Source: Cenococcum geophilum 1.58
Taxonomy: Eukaryota > Ascomycota > Dothideomycetes > Gloniales > Gloniaceae
Length of the DNA: 64,000 bases
Assembly (NCBI GenBank): GCA_001692895.1
Contig: KV748222.1
Location: forward strand, 1,417,435 to 1,481,434
Reading direction: 5' to 3'
Translations under genes and position numbers: made by a program
Part shown: piece after piece, positions 10,969 through 22,557 of the stretch
Layout of the letters: each line of letters begins with the position of its first letter
Numbering within the stretch: position 1 is the first letter of the stretch
Notes under the pieces: model-generated
Told to the model about the DNA's origin: nothing
The model's database searches: none
What the model saw: only the letters and a program-made list of their open reading frames with translations

Positions 10969-13008
10969 CTACAACTTCTCCTTGAGCGCTGTCTTCAACC
11001 TCCTCTCCACCGCATCCATGTACTGCGTCGTGGTAACCCATGCCTCTCTATCCTTTCTCCCGCACGCCAATGACAGATCTTTCGTCATGATACCATCGAT
11101 ATCCACGGCGTCAACGCAAGCCCTTTCAAGACTTTCTGCGAACGCTACGACTTCGGGCGTACCGTCCAGCTCTCCGCGCTTCGCGAGACCCTGGGTCCAA
11201 GCGAAGATGGAGGCGATTGGGTTGGTGGAGGTCTCGTTGCCCTTTTGGTGCTCGCGGTAGTGGCGGGTTACCGTTCCATGAGCGGCTTCGGATTCGAAAG
11301 TCAGACCGTCAGGGGTGATAAGAACCGATGTCATGAGGCCGAGAGAGCCGAAGCCTTGAGCGACGATGTCGGATTGGACGTCGCCGTCGTAGTCTAGTGT
11401 GGTGAGTTAGCCATGCCCTAGAAACAATCTACATAAAAAGGGTTTCCCCTCCAAGTTCCAGGGGTCTGAGAAGGTAGGGACTCGAGGGTCGAAAAGAACA
11501 TACTCTTCATGGCAATAATAAAGCCTCCCTCGCTCTTAATCATCTGGGCCACCATATCATCGATCAATCGATGCTCATACCGGATCCCTTTAGCTTCAAA
11601 TTCCTTTCTATATTCCTTCTCATAAATATCCTGGAAGATATCCTTGAACCGTCCATCATATTTCTTCAAAATCGTATTCTTAGTGCTCATATAAAGAGGT
11701 AGTTTCTTGTTCAAGGCCAGCTTGAAACTGGCTTGAGCGAAGCCAGCAATTGATTCGGAGGTGTTATACTGGGTTTGCGCAACCCCTCCACCAACGGGAT
11801 AATCAAAAACTTTAATGACCTCTGGCTTTCCACCTTTCGGCGTAAAGACCATTTCAAGAGTACCTTCGCCGTCAATGACGCGGTCTTTGGCCTTGTATTG
11901 GTCTCCAAAAGCATGACGTCCGATAATGATGGGTGCCTTCCATCCTGGTATGAGACGTGGGATGCGCGGGATAACAATTGGGGAACGGAAGACTGTGCCA
12001 TCTCTATTGATTTGTCAATATTTTATCCCCTGATTATCCTCCGACATTCTTTCTCCAGGGGTCCAAACTATTGCATATGGTAAACTTACAAGTGATTACG
12101 GATGGTGCCGTTTGGCGACAGCCACACTGCACGCGAATTTAATTAGCGCGTGTTAAGCAATGGCATGTGGTTTTTTCCAACGTACTTCGCTTTAAATTAA
12201 ACTCCTTAACTCTTGCCTCATCAGGGGTGATGGTTGCGCACTTGACGCCCACAGAGTACTTCTTAATAGCTTCTGCCGCGTCAACCGTCACTTGGTCGCT
12301 GGTCTCATCACGATATTCAAGACCCTGATCTTCCGTCAGCTTCTAATCTAATTTCCAATATCCTTATTCGACGTCTTCTAAGAATTGCTCTGGGAGATGT
12401 CCCGAGAGATGCTCCGAGTTTTCGGAGGGAATGTGCGCACCAAATCATAGTATTTGAGGTCAATATCGAGGTATCTCGGGGTCCGTCAGCAGTTTGTCGA
12501 CGTAATGATATAGAGAAGTCTCTAGGAGGGTGACGAGGCGGAGTGCGCTCGTGGAGGTCAACTCACGGGTGTATAAACTATTTTTAGCACACTATTAGTA
12601 TTAACTTGATGGCAGGAGATGCGTGGCGGTGCTCTAATAGCTTATGATAACACAAAAGATGAAGAGATAGCCATGGAAGGGCACAGTATAGATTGAGACC
12701 AAACCGACCTTATCCTTAATATCCTTCCAAATGATTCTCGTCATCTCATCCCCATCCAGCTCCACCATGGGGTTCTTAACCTTGATCTTCTTGATTGTGG
12801 ACATTTTCCTGGATTGCAGAAAGGTATATCCAACAGCAGGCCTGAAAGGTCCAGAAGGTGATGCAGTGGAGGCCGAGGGTAAAGTTTGGGTAAATCTAGC
12901 TCGCGCAAACGGAACTCTTCCGCTATATATTCCACCAGCGTTTAGAGAAGAAGCTGCGCTGCGCAGGGCAGAAGAGACGGCGGCGGCGGCGGCAGGAGAA
13001 GGTCTCAT
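10969..13008 (-). CDS. idpA: NADP-dependent isocitrate dehydrogenase, dual-targeted type
   Basis: It converts isocitrate to 2-oxoglutarate with NADPH formation. Six exons can be traced on the minus strand: 13008-12709, about 12474-12441, 12324-12186, 12126-12090, 12003-11504 and 11393-10969. Conserved blocks include [86 protein letters not shown] and [16 protein letters not shown]. The first 60 residues are Arg/Ser/Ala-rich without acids, a mitochondrial presequence. A second in-frame Met (MSTIKKIKV) would give the cytosolic form, and the C-terminus EKL resembles a weak peroxisomal signal. Fungal IdpA is known to serve several compartments. Oddity: intron 1 has no acceptor that joins exon 1 to exon 2 in frame with normal GT...AG ends (see findings). 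All other introns are canonical and in phase. Confidence 0.9.
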
Positions 13009-13440
13009 GGTTTCGGTGGGGAGTGGGAGCAGCAGCCCTATTAGCCAAAGCGCAAAACGTCCACTAACAGTCTAACCACTAAGCTTTCTAACACGGCGGT
13101 ATTCCGCGTCGGCACGTTTCTTAGCCGCCGAAGCTGTCGCAGAGGGCTGATACAATAGGACTCGCGCTGTGAAAGATCCAGGATGCTTGGTTCTCAATCC
13201 TAGGTAGCAAGGAATGGATATCCGCGAACTTGCTCCACTACGGGGCGCACGTCGGGGGGAAGTTTTGGTGACTGACGAACATGTAAAGAAGAAGAGAGGC
13301 GGATGGCGTATAGTGACATCGGAATTTGCAGCGGAATTGGGGAGTTTTGAGGCATGACTGGCACCTTCTGGGGGGCGAAACTTTTCTGTGTCCCGCCGCC
13401 CGCGCAAATTTCGTCACCAGACCCTATCCGCTTCGGTATA
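13009..13440. promoter_or_regulatory. Upstream region of idpA, ending at a transposon insertion
   Basis: The 432 bp between the idpA start and the 9.1-kb compound transposon have ordinary composition and no convincing gene. The region must contain the idpA promoter or what is left of it. No specific box can be assigned by eye. Confidence 0.45.
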
Positions 13441-13557
13441 CAGTCGCTTCGGAAAAGGACGATCAAATGTCAGAAACCATGATCAAAAACAGAAATTTGC
13501 CGAATCCTCACCTGTTTGAACCCTTTTTCTGTACTCGCGCATGCCACCACCCATCAC
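13441..13557 (+). repeat. Left terminal inverted repeat of the mariner-type element
   Basis: It starts CAGTCGC immediately after a TA. Compared with the right copy, the differences within the first 110 bp are G/A transitions (for example near 13518 and 13531). Confidence 0.92.
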
Positions 13558-13619
13558 CTTATTATTACCTTATTTTTGAAGCCATGGGTAAACCTGCTTG
13601 GTCGACTGAATAGAAATCG

Positions 13620-14760
13620 ATTATACAAGCTCTAATTAACCTCGGTAACGACGATTTCTATATAGAAGTTAAGACCGGCGTTCCTTAACCTACTCTTCGA
13701 CGCTAGAGGGTAAATTTAAAGAGATATGGCTAGATTAATCCACCGATTAAGGCGAATAGTAGGCCGCTGCTGCTTATAGATGAGGCTCTAGATGTATAAC
13801 GTTAGGTATTATTAATGTTAATTTATTAACGCGTACCTTAGGGCCTCCTTAAATACCTCTTACATAGTCTAGATGCCTATTTTGAAGAGATGCTCTGGTT
13901 TCTATATAATAAATATAATATAATAGTAGCACAGAGTACATTGTTGGCTGGATTAAAGCAAAGGAGATAGAGTAGAAAGGTTATAAGGATAATTACGTAA
14001 CAACGCAACCTAGGCCTAAGAGATGACTGGATTATTCGAACCTATAGCTATAGGCGTAATTAATTTATTTTTATTAATAAATTAGCTTATAATAAGAAGA
14101 CAATAGATAGGAAGTATAGGTGGGCACCTATTAATAAGCCTGCTAAAGGAATGTTGGAATTAAAGAGATTTAAAAGATAGAGCTTACTGCTAGCGTATAC
14201 CTAGTAGGGCTATATACCTAGTTAGTTAATACACCAAGGCTCTATTAATGGGTTGATGTTTATTTAATAGATTAAAAATAAGGTTCTTACTTATATGCAG
14301 CCTTATCTATAGCCTTAATTAGTTCTAGTAATAGATAATACGTTAATCCATCGCAATAAGGTACGTGGTAACTATAAAGGATAGGCGCGTTAACGCTGCT
14401 GCTTACTTAAACCTAGGAAGTTTAACGCCTTTATAATACTACTGGTGTTAAACTTAAATATCTTCCTCCTTACTTACCCGATTTTAATCTAATTAAGGCT
14501 TCTTTTTATAACCTAAAGCAGTAGCTGCGTACTTATTAATTTAAAGCTAAACTATAGAATAACTTTAGTAACTTTTTAAACCATGCGGTAGAGCAATAAG
14601 GATTTAATAAAAGGGTAAAAGGCTATTTCTTATAGGTAGGAATTAAGCAGTAAATAGAGGGGAGGATAAGGTCTATTGTTATATAGAGCGCCTACTAATT
14701 AAGACGTTAAGTAAGGCCTCTACTGCAGCACTATTATATTACTAATCTATTCTAAAGTCC
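13620..14760 (+). pseudogene. DDE transposase (Tc1/mariner, DDE_3 type), RIP-inactivated
   Basis: Around 14,320-14,400 the plus strand reads LVLVIDNTLIHR, the second catalytic Asp block (V-x-D-N-x-x-x-H). Around 14,450-14,500 it reads YLPPYLPDFNLIKASFYNLK, which corresponds to the usual P-Y-S-P-D-x-N-P-I-E block. The final catalytic Glu has become Lys (GAG to AAG) and the Pro has become Leu (CCN to CTN), both RIP-type transitions. Many TAA/TAG codons interrupt the frame. A homeodomain-like DNA-binding part should precede it but is not recognisable. Confidence 0.85.
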
Positions 14761-15377
14761 TCTAAGTTACCTACTATGCGATTAATGAGCCCGTACGTTA
14801 AACTAACCCTATACAGCTTTATATGGCCTATATTATTATTAAGTAGTGCGTACTTAAGCATCTTAAAGGTGTAGTACTTGTTAACTAAAATTAACTCCGC
14901 TTTAGTAAAGGCGTGGACAAAAGCTAGATAATGGCTTTATAGCTATTTAATAAAGGCGCTAAGCTTACTATCTAATTGTTTAATATCGCTGCGGGCGGGG
15001 CTGCTAGGTAGTAGGCTAGTAGAAGGCGTATTTAAGAGTAAATAGTAAGGACCGGTAGGCGTTTTAGAGGATAGAGTAGAATCGGATAAAGCGCTCTATA
15101 AAGAAGGCACTAAAGAAGGTCTTATATTTAGTATAGGATCTACTATAAAACAACTATTAGCGATGGTTAATAATATAGAAGAAGGTAGTACTGCTTATAT
15201 AGCGCTTTATAACTATTATAGCGTCTGCTAGTTCTATAGCTAGTTCTACTACTATATTTAGCTCTACTACTATATCTAGTTTATTAAAAGCGTTAATGCC
15301 GTTAGTAATAGATTTTGTTAAATAGGATTGGCTAGTAACTGTATAACTATAGTATAAGCCTCTCGTCGCTGCCGTTG

Positions 15378-15604
15378 TGTTACGGCACTGGCAGAACTTG
15401 GCAGAACTACGCACCGGCAAGTTGCCACAGATTGCCGCATATTGCGGTCACGTGACGCGAAGATCGTATATAGCTTCAAGCGGCGCTCCCCTTCTTCTCC
15501 TTTCCTTTCTTTAGCTTTAGATTCTCGTTTATAGACAATCCAATTATACAGGCTTGCGCGACCATTTTGCCGTACTTATATCTCAATTAACTAAGTCATT
15601 AACA
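15378..15604 (+). repeat. 5' LTR of nested Ty3 element
   Basis: 227 bp, TGTTA...TAACA. A CACGTGA word and a TATATAG word about 80-100 bp into the LTR are plausible promoter elements and are shared with the 3' LTR. Confidence 0.95.
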
Positions 15605-15829
15605 TTATCTAAAGCTCACTCTACTCTTTCTTCCTAAGAAGGAACTTAAATATATCTACGAGAACACAGAATAGGACCCTAAGGACATCACTAGGACTAC
15701 AAGGACAGGACCCAAAAGAAAAGAACAAAACCCTAAGGAAAGGACCTACAAGACACGCACAGACCAGAACCCCTAAAGAAATTACCTAGAATTACTTAAC
15801 ACCCCTACTACTATACCACGAACTATAGT

Positions 15830-17000
15830 AGCAGGTAAAGTAGCTATAGGACCCTTAAATACTTTAGATAAAGAAATAATTAATGTTTTAACCCCCTAGG
15901 CGGAGCTTACGGCTACCAATGCCAAAATTAAACAATTGCGAGAGCTACTTAAAGCTAGAGATACCCCTATATCTAATAATAAGTTATTATTAGACAACTA
16001 AAGACTTACTATAGTCCTTTAGGCCCTATCCTAGCGCCTTAATAGATCTACTAAGGCCTATATAGCACCGAAGCGGTTAGTAAAGGTCGCGGACCCCCTA
16101 CTACTTATAGATAGAACCGACCCTATATTTAATAATTAGAAGCTCCAATTACGGGATAAGCTTAAAGTTAATGTAGACTACTTCCCTAACGCCAAGCCAG
16201 AATAGCCTATGTCTTCGGCCGTACTAGCGGAGACGCCTAGACGCATTTACGCCCGTAATATACTAAAGACTTAGCAGACCCCTTTATCTCTAAAGAAGAA
16301 ATAATTAAATACTTATCTTCTATTTATAAGGACCCTTTTAAAGTATAAAACGCCCGCCTTAGCTATAAAAGCCTAAATATAAAAATAACAGAGACCTTTT
16401 TAGCCTTCTAAACCTGCTTTTTATACCTAGCCGGACAGGCCTAGATCCCCTAGAAAGACCTACTACTAAACCTCTTTAATAAGCTTACCCTAGACCTATA
16501 GCGGGCCATATTACTAGCTTATACTACGGCACAGACGTTAAAGGAATTTATGGACTATTACCTAGCTATTAACTAAGGCCTCTATTAAATTAAGGCACGC
16601 GCTAACTAGCTAAAAACTAGAAACCTTATAAACTAGGCCGTAAGTACTACAAGTACGGCCCGTAGTACCCCGGTATAATTAGTAACTCCTACAGCTAACC
16701 TAGTAGCTAGCCGCGCAGCTACCCCTACTGCGGGCCCGGTATATACCCGGCCTATATATAGGCCCTTAGCGATTAAGGAGCTTGCTTCTTATATGGTTAA
16801 ATAGGCCACCCTATAAGGAACTGCCTAATAAAGGCAAGGATAAACGAGGTCCTATTAATTTAGAAGGACAGTATAAAGCTAGAAAAAGAGAAACCCTAGA
16901 GAAAGACTCCTCTCTAGGGTTAAAAGGGATTAATATATTATATATCAATCTAGGTTGGCTAGTTAGTAGAAAAAGCTACACTATTCCTTATACTTTATTT
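15830..17000 (+). pseudogene. Ty3 gag region, decayed
   Basis: The position after the 5' LTR and before protease is where gag lies. Only short fragments remain open, with many TAA/TAG stops, and no clear CCHC zinc knuckle survives. The assignment is by position. Confidence 0.5.
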
Positions 17001-17009
17001 CGCAATAGA

Positions 17010-17220
17010 TATTAAGTTTTAACCTCTACTTTAGCTGACTTAGGAGTAAATGCCTTTACCTTAATTAATATAAAGTGCGCTGCAAAACTAGCTAACTTTT
17101 TAAATATACCCCTTAAAGAACTACCTAAACTAATCCCTATTNGCGGTTATAACNGACNNATAGGGCNACCTATTANAACTATCTTNCGGATCNACCTCNN
17201 NNTTAANNGACGAAGNTAGT
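17010..17220 (+). pseudogene. Ty3 aspartic protease, active site mutated, with ambiguous bases
   Basis: Plus-strand frames give LADLGVNAFTLINIKCAAKL, matching the retroviral-type protease start where D-S-G is usual; here Ser has become Leu (TCA to TTA). From 17142 to 17216 there are about 17 N bases, the only cluster in the window, suggesting collapsed or poorly resolved repeat copies in the assembly. Confidence 0.7.
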
Positions 17221-18039
17221 ATAATATCCCCTTTCTTATTACGGACTTAGGAAGCCACGATATAATCTTAAGAAAAAAATAGCTAGCCTATTTAGGCTTA
17301 CAGCTTAAAGTACAAAGTAGACAGCTTATCTAGCCTAAAACTCTACCCCTAACCCTTTCCTTTATAAAAGAAATCAGCATTATAATAGAAAACCTTATAT
17401 AGCCCTAGATTAATACCATTTACTAGGCCAATGCTATGCGCAGAGACCAGGCCTTTAAGAAGGACGTATAGCTTAACCCGTAACGGATCCGTATACTACG
17501 CCGCCCCTAAACTACCTATATTACGCCACCCGTACTAAAGACCTAGGAAGTTAGTAGTAACCTAGCTAAGTTCCCTATAGAGAACCCTATAAAGCTATAA
17601 AGGAAAGCTAGGGATATTAGACGCCATACTAAACTAATAGATAGGAAGGACAACTTACGGAAAATAGAATATAAGCTAAGGAAGACTATAAACCCTATAC
17701 CCCAAACTACGGCCTAATAAACGCCAAAGAAACCTACGGACCTCCTACCAGTTAATGTCTACTATATTGGCGCTATAGGATTCTACTAGAACCTAGTTCA
17801 GCCTAATACCGTTGCCTTTATAACTAGCCTATATAAAATTAACCAAATAATTAAGGAAAAGGAAAGTAAGCTTAGTAGATAGAAAAGCGGGCTTATAGAT
17901 AAAAAACTAGTAGAGTAAAAACTGCCTAATCAACACCAAAAATTCAAGAACGTATTCTCTAAGGTAGCGTCTAATATACTTCCACCCTACCAACCATATA
18001 ACTACAAGATTAAGATTAAGCAAGACAAGGGAAGTACCC

Positions 18040-19320
18040 TTAGCTTTAGCCCTCTCTACCTATAGTCTATTGCCGAATTATAGGCTATAAAGCAGTACCT
18101 TATTAATAACCTAAATAAGGGCTTTATTAAGCCTAGCTAAGCCCCTTTTAACTTACCTATTCTCTTTATTAAAAAGCTAAATAGAGGACTACGCTTCTGC
18201 ATTAACTACCATAAGCTAAATAATATAACCCGCAAGGACCGCTACCCACTGCCCTTACTTAATAAGACTCTTACCGAAATAAGTAGAGCTAAGGTTTTTA
18301 TAAAGCTTAATATTCGCCAGGCCTTTTACTAAATTAGGATAGACCCTAGGTCTAAGGATTTTACTACATTCTAAACCCATTACAGGACGTATAAATATAA
18401 GGTACTTCCTTTTAGACTAACCAACAGACTAGCTACGTACTAGCGGTATATAAATAATATACTCTTTAACTACCTTAATAACTTCTATACGGCCTATCTA
18501 GATAATATTATAATCTATTTAGAAAATAAACTAGAATATAAGGAGTACATTTATAAAGTCCTATAACGGCTCCGTGAAGCTAGCCTCCAGGCTAATATTA
18601 AGAAGTCGGAATTTAGTGTTAAGCGTATAAAGTACCTAGGTTTTATTATTAGCACAGACGGAATTAAGGCCGACCTAGAGAAAACGACCGTAATTAACTA
18701 GTAGACGCCCCCTCGGACCATAAAGGGGGTATAATTATTTTTAGGTTTCTATAACTTCTACTAACGCTTTATTAAGAACTACAGCAGGATCGCCTAGCCT
18801 CTTAACCGCCTTACTAGGAAAGACCAGCCCTTTTACTTTAACGCCATATATATGTAGGCCTTTAATAAGCTTAAAAAACGGCTAGTATTGGCCCCCCTAC
18901 TTACCCACTTTAACCTAGAATAGCCCTCGATGCTAAAAACTGATGCCTTAGACGGCGTAATAGCTAGTGTTTTTTTCTAGAAGCAACTGGACGGAGAATA
19001 GCACCCTATTATATACTATTTAAAGACTATAATAAATACTAAACTAAACTACCACATCTATAATAAAGAAATGCTGGCTATTATCTCTAGCTTTTAGCAC
19101 TGGCGTATACAGCTAGAGAGGACCCCTAAACCTATTAAAGTAGTATTAGATTATAAGGCCCTAGAATACTTTATAATAACTAAGGCCCTTACAGCCCAGT
19201 AGGCACGCTAGGCGGACGTCCTATCTTAGTTTAACTTCTTAATTATATATAGACTAGGCGCTACAAACCGTGCGGATACTTTTACTAGGCGCGAATAAGA
19301 CCTAAGTAACCATACGGCTA
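18040..19320 (+). pseudogene. Ty3 reverse transcriptase and RNase H, decayed
   Basis: Recognisable blocks in one frame are LPILFIKKLNRGLRFCINYH, VFIKLNIRQAFY (usually K-L-D-I-R-x-A-F), VLPFRLTN and AYLDNIIIYLE, where the YLDD box has become YLDN. RNase H follows with PSMLKTDALDGVIASVFF, in which a catalytic-type TDA is kept, then YYLKTIINTKLNYHIYNKEM. Several stops interrupt. It is dead but unmistakable. Confidence 0.92.
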
Positions 19321-19639
19321 TAAAAATCTTATTACGGACCCAGACGCTACTACAACCAGAGCACCTTAACCCCTAGATATAGGTAGAACTAAGTACAGAC
19401 CCCTTAGGCGCCGAGATATATCCTATTAACCCTTTAGGACTTAACTTAATTAACAAATTACTGTAGATAAACCGTACGGCCCCTTCTCTATAGGAGTACC
19501 GTAAAAAGGCAAAGAATGTTACCAGCCTATGGTCCCTTAAAAATGGATTACTTAAGCATTAGGAACGGCTAGTAGTAGTAGAGAAATAGAACTTATAGAC
19601 TCGGCTTATTACTAAAGCATATACCTAGGTCTCTACGGC

Positions 19640-20200
19640 CTACCCTAGAAAGAATAAGACCCGCAGGATTATTAGCGACCGCTATTACTGGCCCGGAATA
19701 GTTATAGATATCAACCACTATATACAGAACTACAACAACTGCTATAGGTCTACAATTCCACAAGATAAAACCCTAGGACTATTAAAACCCCTCTTAATAC
19801 CCGACCGCCCCTAGTAATATATCTCTATAGACTTTTATAAGCTACCTCCAGACCGTGACGGATATAATATAGTTATGATCCTAGTTAACTACTTTAGCAA
19901 GCGCCCGTTCTTAATTCCCTATTATAAAAATATTAATACTAAAGAGGCAGCCTAACTATATATCCACTACGTCTACTAAATTTACGGACTATTAGACACT
20001 ATTATATCTAACTACGGGCCGTAGTTTATATTAGCCTTTTAAAATAAGTTTACCTAGATCCTAGGCATTAAGCTAAAGCTTTCTACGGTATATTACCCCT
20101 AGACAGACGGTTAAACAGAGATTGTAAATTAATACTTAGACTAGAGACTCTGGCCTTTTATTAACTACTTCTAGGATAACTAGGCCAAACTATTGCCCTT
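19640..20200 (+). pseudogene. Ty3 integrase core, decayed
   Basis: Around 19,850-20,130 the frame reads IVMILVNYFSKRPFLIPYYK, then DTIISNYGP (usually S-D-R-G) and LKLSTVYYP before TDG and TEIVN. The catalytic S-D has become S-N. The remaining blocks match gypsy integrase order. Confidence 0.88.
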
Positions 20201-20699
20201 AATAGACTACGCCCAAGCGACTCTACCCCATAACTTTACTGGATTTGCCCCTATTTAACTAAAAATAGGTTACCTACCCCGCACAAGCTTTAACTGGGAA
20301 AGACTAAAAGGGCCCCAAACTATACGCAAAAAACTATCTTATAAGGAAGCCTAGCAGTACGCTAAGCACTTAAAAGAAGTCTAGAAAGTAGTCCATATAA
20401 ACCTAAAAAAGGCCTAGAAATTAATAAAATAGCAGGCAAATAAGTATAGGCGCGAGCCTAACTTTACTATAGGTGATATAGTCTAAGTTATAATAAAGAA
20501 CTAGAAGATAGAACGGCCTAGCCGTAAGCTAGACTATAAGATAGCAGGACCGTATAAGATTTTTAATAAAGTAGGCAATTTATATAAGGTTAAGCTCCTA
20601 GACTTAATTAAAGTCCACCCTATTTTCTTACTAGATAAGCTATAGAAAGCTATAAATAACCTACTGCCCAGACAAAAGAATGAACCTCCCCTACTAATT

Positions 20700-20930
20700 T
20701 AAGTTAACGATAATAATAAATAGGAAATTAAAGAAATACTAGCCTATAAATTTGTAAAGGGAACGTTAAAGTATTATATTAGTTAGAAAGGATATAACCT
20801 AGACCCTACTTAGTACCCTATATAGAACTTTATAGGTAGCCCCTATAAGCTTTAAAAGTTTTATAGCCGTTACCCTAATAGACCTAAACTGCTAAAGTAC
20901 CTAGATAAGTGGATAGAGTGCTAGTATAAT
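20700..20930 (+). pseudogene. Ty3 chromodomain tail
   Basis: The frame reads EIKEILAYKFVKGTLKYYIS, then KGYNLDPT, then NFIGSPYKL and RYPNRPKLLKYLDKW. This matches the chromodomain at the end of fungal chromoviral integrases, thought to steer insertion to heterochromatin. Tryptophan codons have become stops. Confidence 0.85.
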
Positions 20931-21113
20931 AAAGACAATAAGCTACCAGAAGAACATAAGGATAAAAACACCCTAGAAATTTCTTAGTTACGTAAGGTGT
21001 TAAGATATTTAGGAACTTTAACTGGCGGTCGAAGTTATCTAATTAGTTAGATTCTCTTGCCAAGACTTTTAGCGGCAAAGCCTAAGGGCAGGCTTTTTTG
21101 GAGGGGGGGGTAA

Positions 21114-21340
21114 TGTTACGGCACTGGCAGAACTTAGCAGAACTACGCACCGGCAAGTTGCCACAGATTGCCGTATATTGCGGTCACGTGACGCGAAGAT
21201 CGTATATAGCTTTGAGCGGCGCTCCCCTTCTTCTCCTTTCCTTTCTTTAGCTTTAGATTCTCGTTTATAGACAATCCAATCGTACAGACTTGCGCGACCA
21301 TTTTGCCGTACTTATGTCTCGATTGACTGAGTCGCTAACA
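21114..21340 (+). repeat. 3' LTR of nested Ty3 element
   Basis: 227 bp; immediately preceded by a G-run purine tract (21100-21110) and followed by CGTTG. Confidence 0.95.
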
Positions 21341-21379
21341 CGTTGTTAGGGGGGAGAGCTTAATTTGTCTATACTATAA

Positions 21380-22390
21380 GAGTTACCTTAATGGTGCTTA
21401 TAGCTACCCAAAGACGCCTTTATATATTTTCTATCCTCCTTATCCTGCAGGTGCTTACTATACTTAATCTTTAATAGCAAGGATAGATCTAGTATATTAA
21501 CCATAGCTTTCTTCTATTCTATTGCCTCCGACTAGCGCGTTAAGTAGTAAGGTAGTATCGGGTAGTGCTTTAAGTCAAATTTAAGATAGTATATAGTGCC
21601 GTGCTTTTTGTTCTTATAGTGCTATTAAAGGCAGCGATAGCGTTTAAGCAGCGTATATAGATACTTACTTTTAACTTCTGCACGTTTACGCCGTTTAGCA
21701 GCCTCTTTCTACATTTTAGTGGTAGTTAACGCCTTCTTTTTACCAGTAGCTTCCTCCACTATACCTTCGTGATCCTCGCTAGAGGACTCTACCTTCTTAT
21801 TAGCTGCTACTTTAATTGGAATACCTCTTGCTTAAAGCGCCGTATTAATAGCCGCAGTAAAATTAGCGTCTCTAGCATTAGTAGACGCGTTAATAGGTGC
21901 AGTAGCGGCCTTATATTTAACTGTAAGATTAACCCTCCATGCCCTCCTTACGTACTTTAACTGTGCCTTTATTATTCCCTCTACTTCGCGCCATTTATCT
22001 ACATTGTTTACCTCTTTAGGTATTATAAGATCCTTTGGATTTAATAACGTAATAATGGCAGTTAATTAATTAAGCTAGAAAGAACAAAGACCGTAATATT
22101 TATTAGCTTAATATATATTTTAGGCAACAAACTCTTAGTATTTAAAGGCTCCGAATGGGATGGCTAGAACGTTACTAAATATCTTTATAGCATTGGCGCA
22201 TATAATAATATTTAGAAGAAAGGTTTAAAGATCTTTAGGCTGTTCTACAGTAGAAGGCATTAGTATAGGTATAGGTTCGACAGTAAGGTCTACCTCTTTA
22301 GGCGCTTTAGAAGCGTTCTTTGTAGTATTCTTAGGTGCTTTGGCTCTCCTCCTGTGCGTTATAGCGCTAACTAAAATAGGAAATAATATA
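21380..22390 (-). pseudogene. Second frame of the mariner-type element, unknown function
   Basis: On the minus strand broken frames give Lys/Arg-rich runs such as KKKALTTTK, AAKRRKRAEVKSKYLYTLLK and LDLSLLLKIKYSKHLQDKED. They lie on the strand opposite the transposase and converge toward it. I do not recognise the family. The basic, helical look fits a DNA-binding accessory protein, but that is a guess. Confidence 0.45.
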
Positions 22391-22440
22391 GGCTTTAAAT
22401 GGCTTCAAAAAATAGGCGATAGCGATATATTAGTATGGAG

Positions 22441-22555
22441 GATGGGTGGTGGCATGCGCGAGTATAGAAAAAGGGTTTAAACAGGTGAGGATTCGGCAAA
22501 TTTCTGTTTTTGATCATGGTTTCTGACATTTGATCGTCCTTTTCCGAAGCGACTG
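22441..22555 (-). repeat. Right terminal inverted repeat of the mariner-type element
   Basis: Inverted copy of 13441-13557, followed by TA. Confidence 0.92.
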
Positions 22556-22557
22556 TA

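Larger units (their letters stand above)
15378..21340 (+). mobile_element. Complete Ty3/gypsy chromovirus-type LTR retrotransposon nested in the mariner element
   Basis: Identical-length 227-bp LTRs (15378-15604, 21114-21340) begin TGTTA and end TAACA. The flanks are the 5-bp duplication CGTTG (15373-15377, 21341-21345). Internal plus-strand motifs in Ty3 order are: protease near 17,030, reverse transcriptase 18,050-18,560, RNase H near 18,900-19,300, integrase about 19,650-20,150, and a C-terminal chromodomain near 20,720-20,920 with the run KGYNLDPT. All 13 or so differences between the LTRs are transitions. Total length 5,963 bp is typical. The purine tract GGAGGGGGGGG sits just before the 3' LTR. 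Confidence 0.95.
13441..22555 (+). mobile_element. Tc1/mariner-type DNA transposon with 115-bp terminal inverted repeats, containing a nested Ty3 element
   Basis: The termini 13441-13557 and 22441-22555 are inverted copies starting CAGTCGCTTCGG, near-identical over about 115 bp, and flanked by TA on both sides (13439-13440, 22556-22557). A further inverted match (TTTTTGAAGCCAT) lies just inside. Without the nested LTR element (15378-21340 plus one TA-independent 5-bp duplication) the transposon is about 3.15 kb. It encodes a DDE transposase on the plus strand (about 13,620-14,700) and a second decayed frame on the minus strand (about 22,390-21,380). TA duplication and the DDE motifs place it in the Tc1/mariner (DDE_3) group. 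Confidence 0.9.

Noticed and set aside
13326-13613. 95-codon plus-strand frame crossing the left end of the mariner-type element
   Set aside because: It runs from host DNA through the TA and into the inverted repeat, so it is fortuitous.
15157-15420. 87-codon minus-strand frame crossing the 5' LTR boundary
   Set aside because: It spans the insertion junction of the nested Ty3 element, so it cannot be an original gene.
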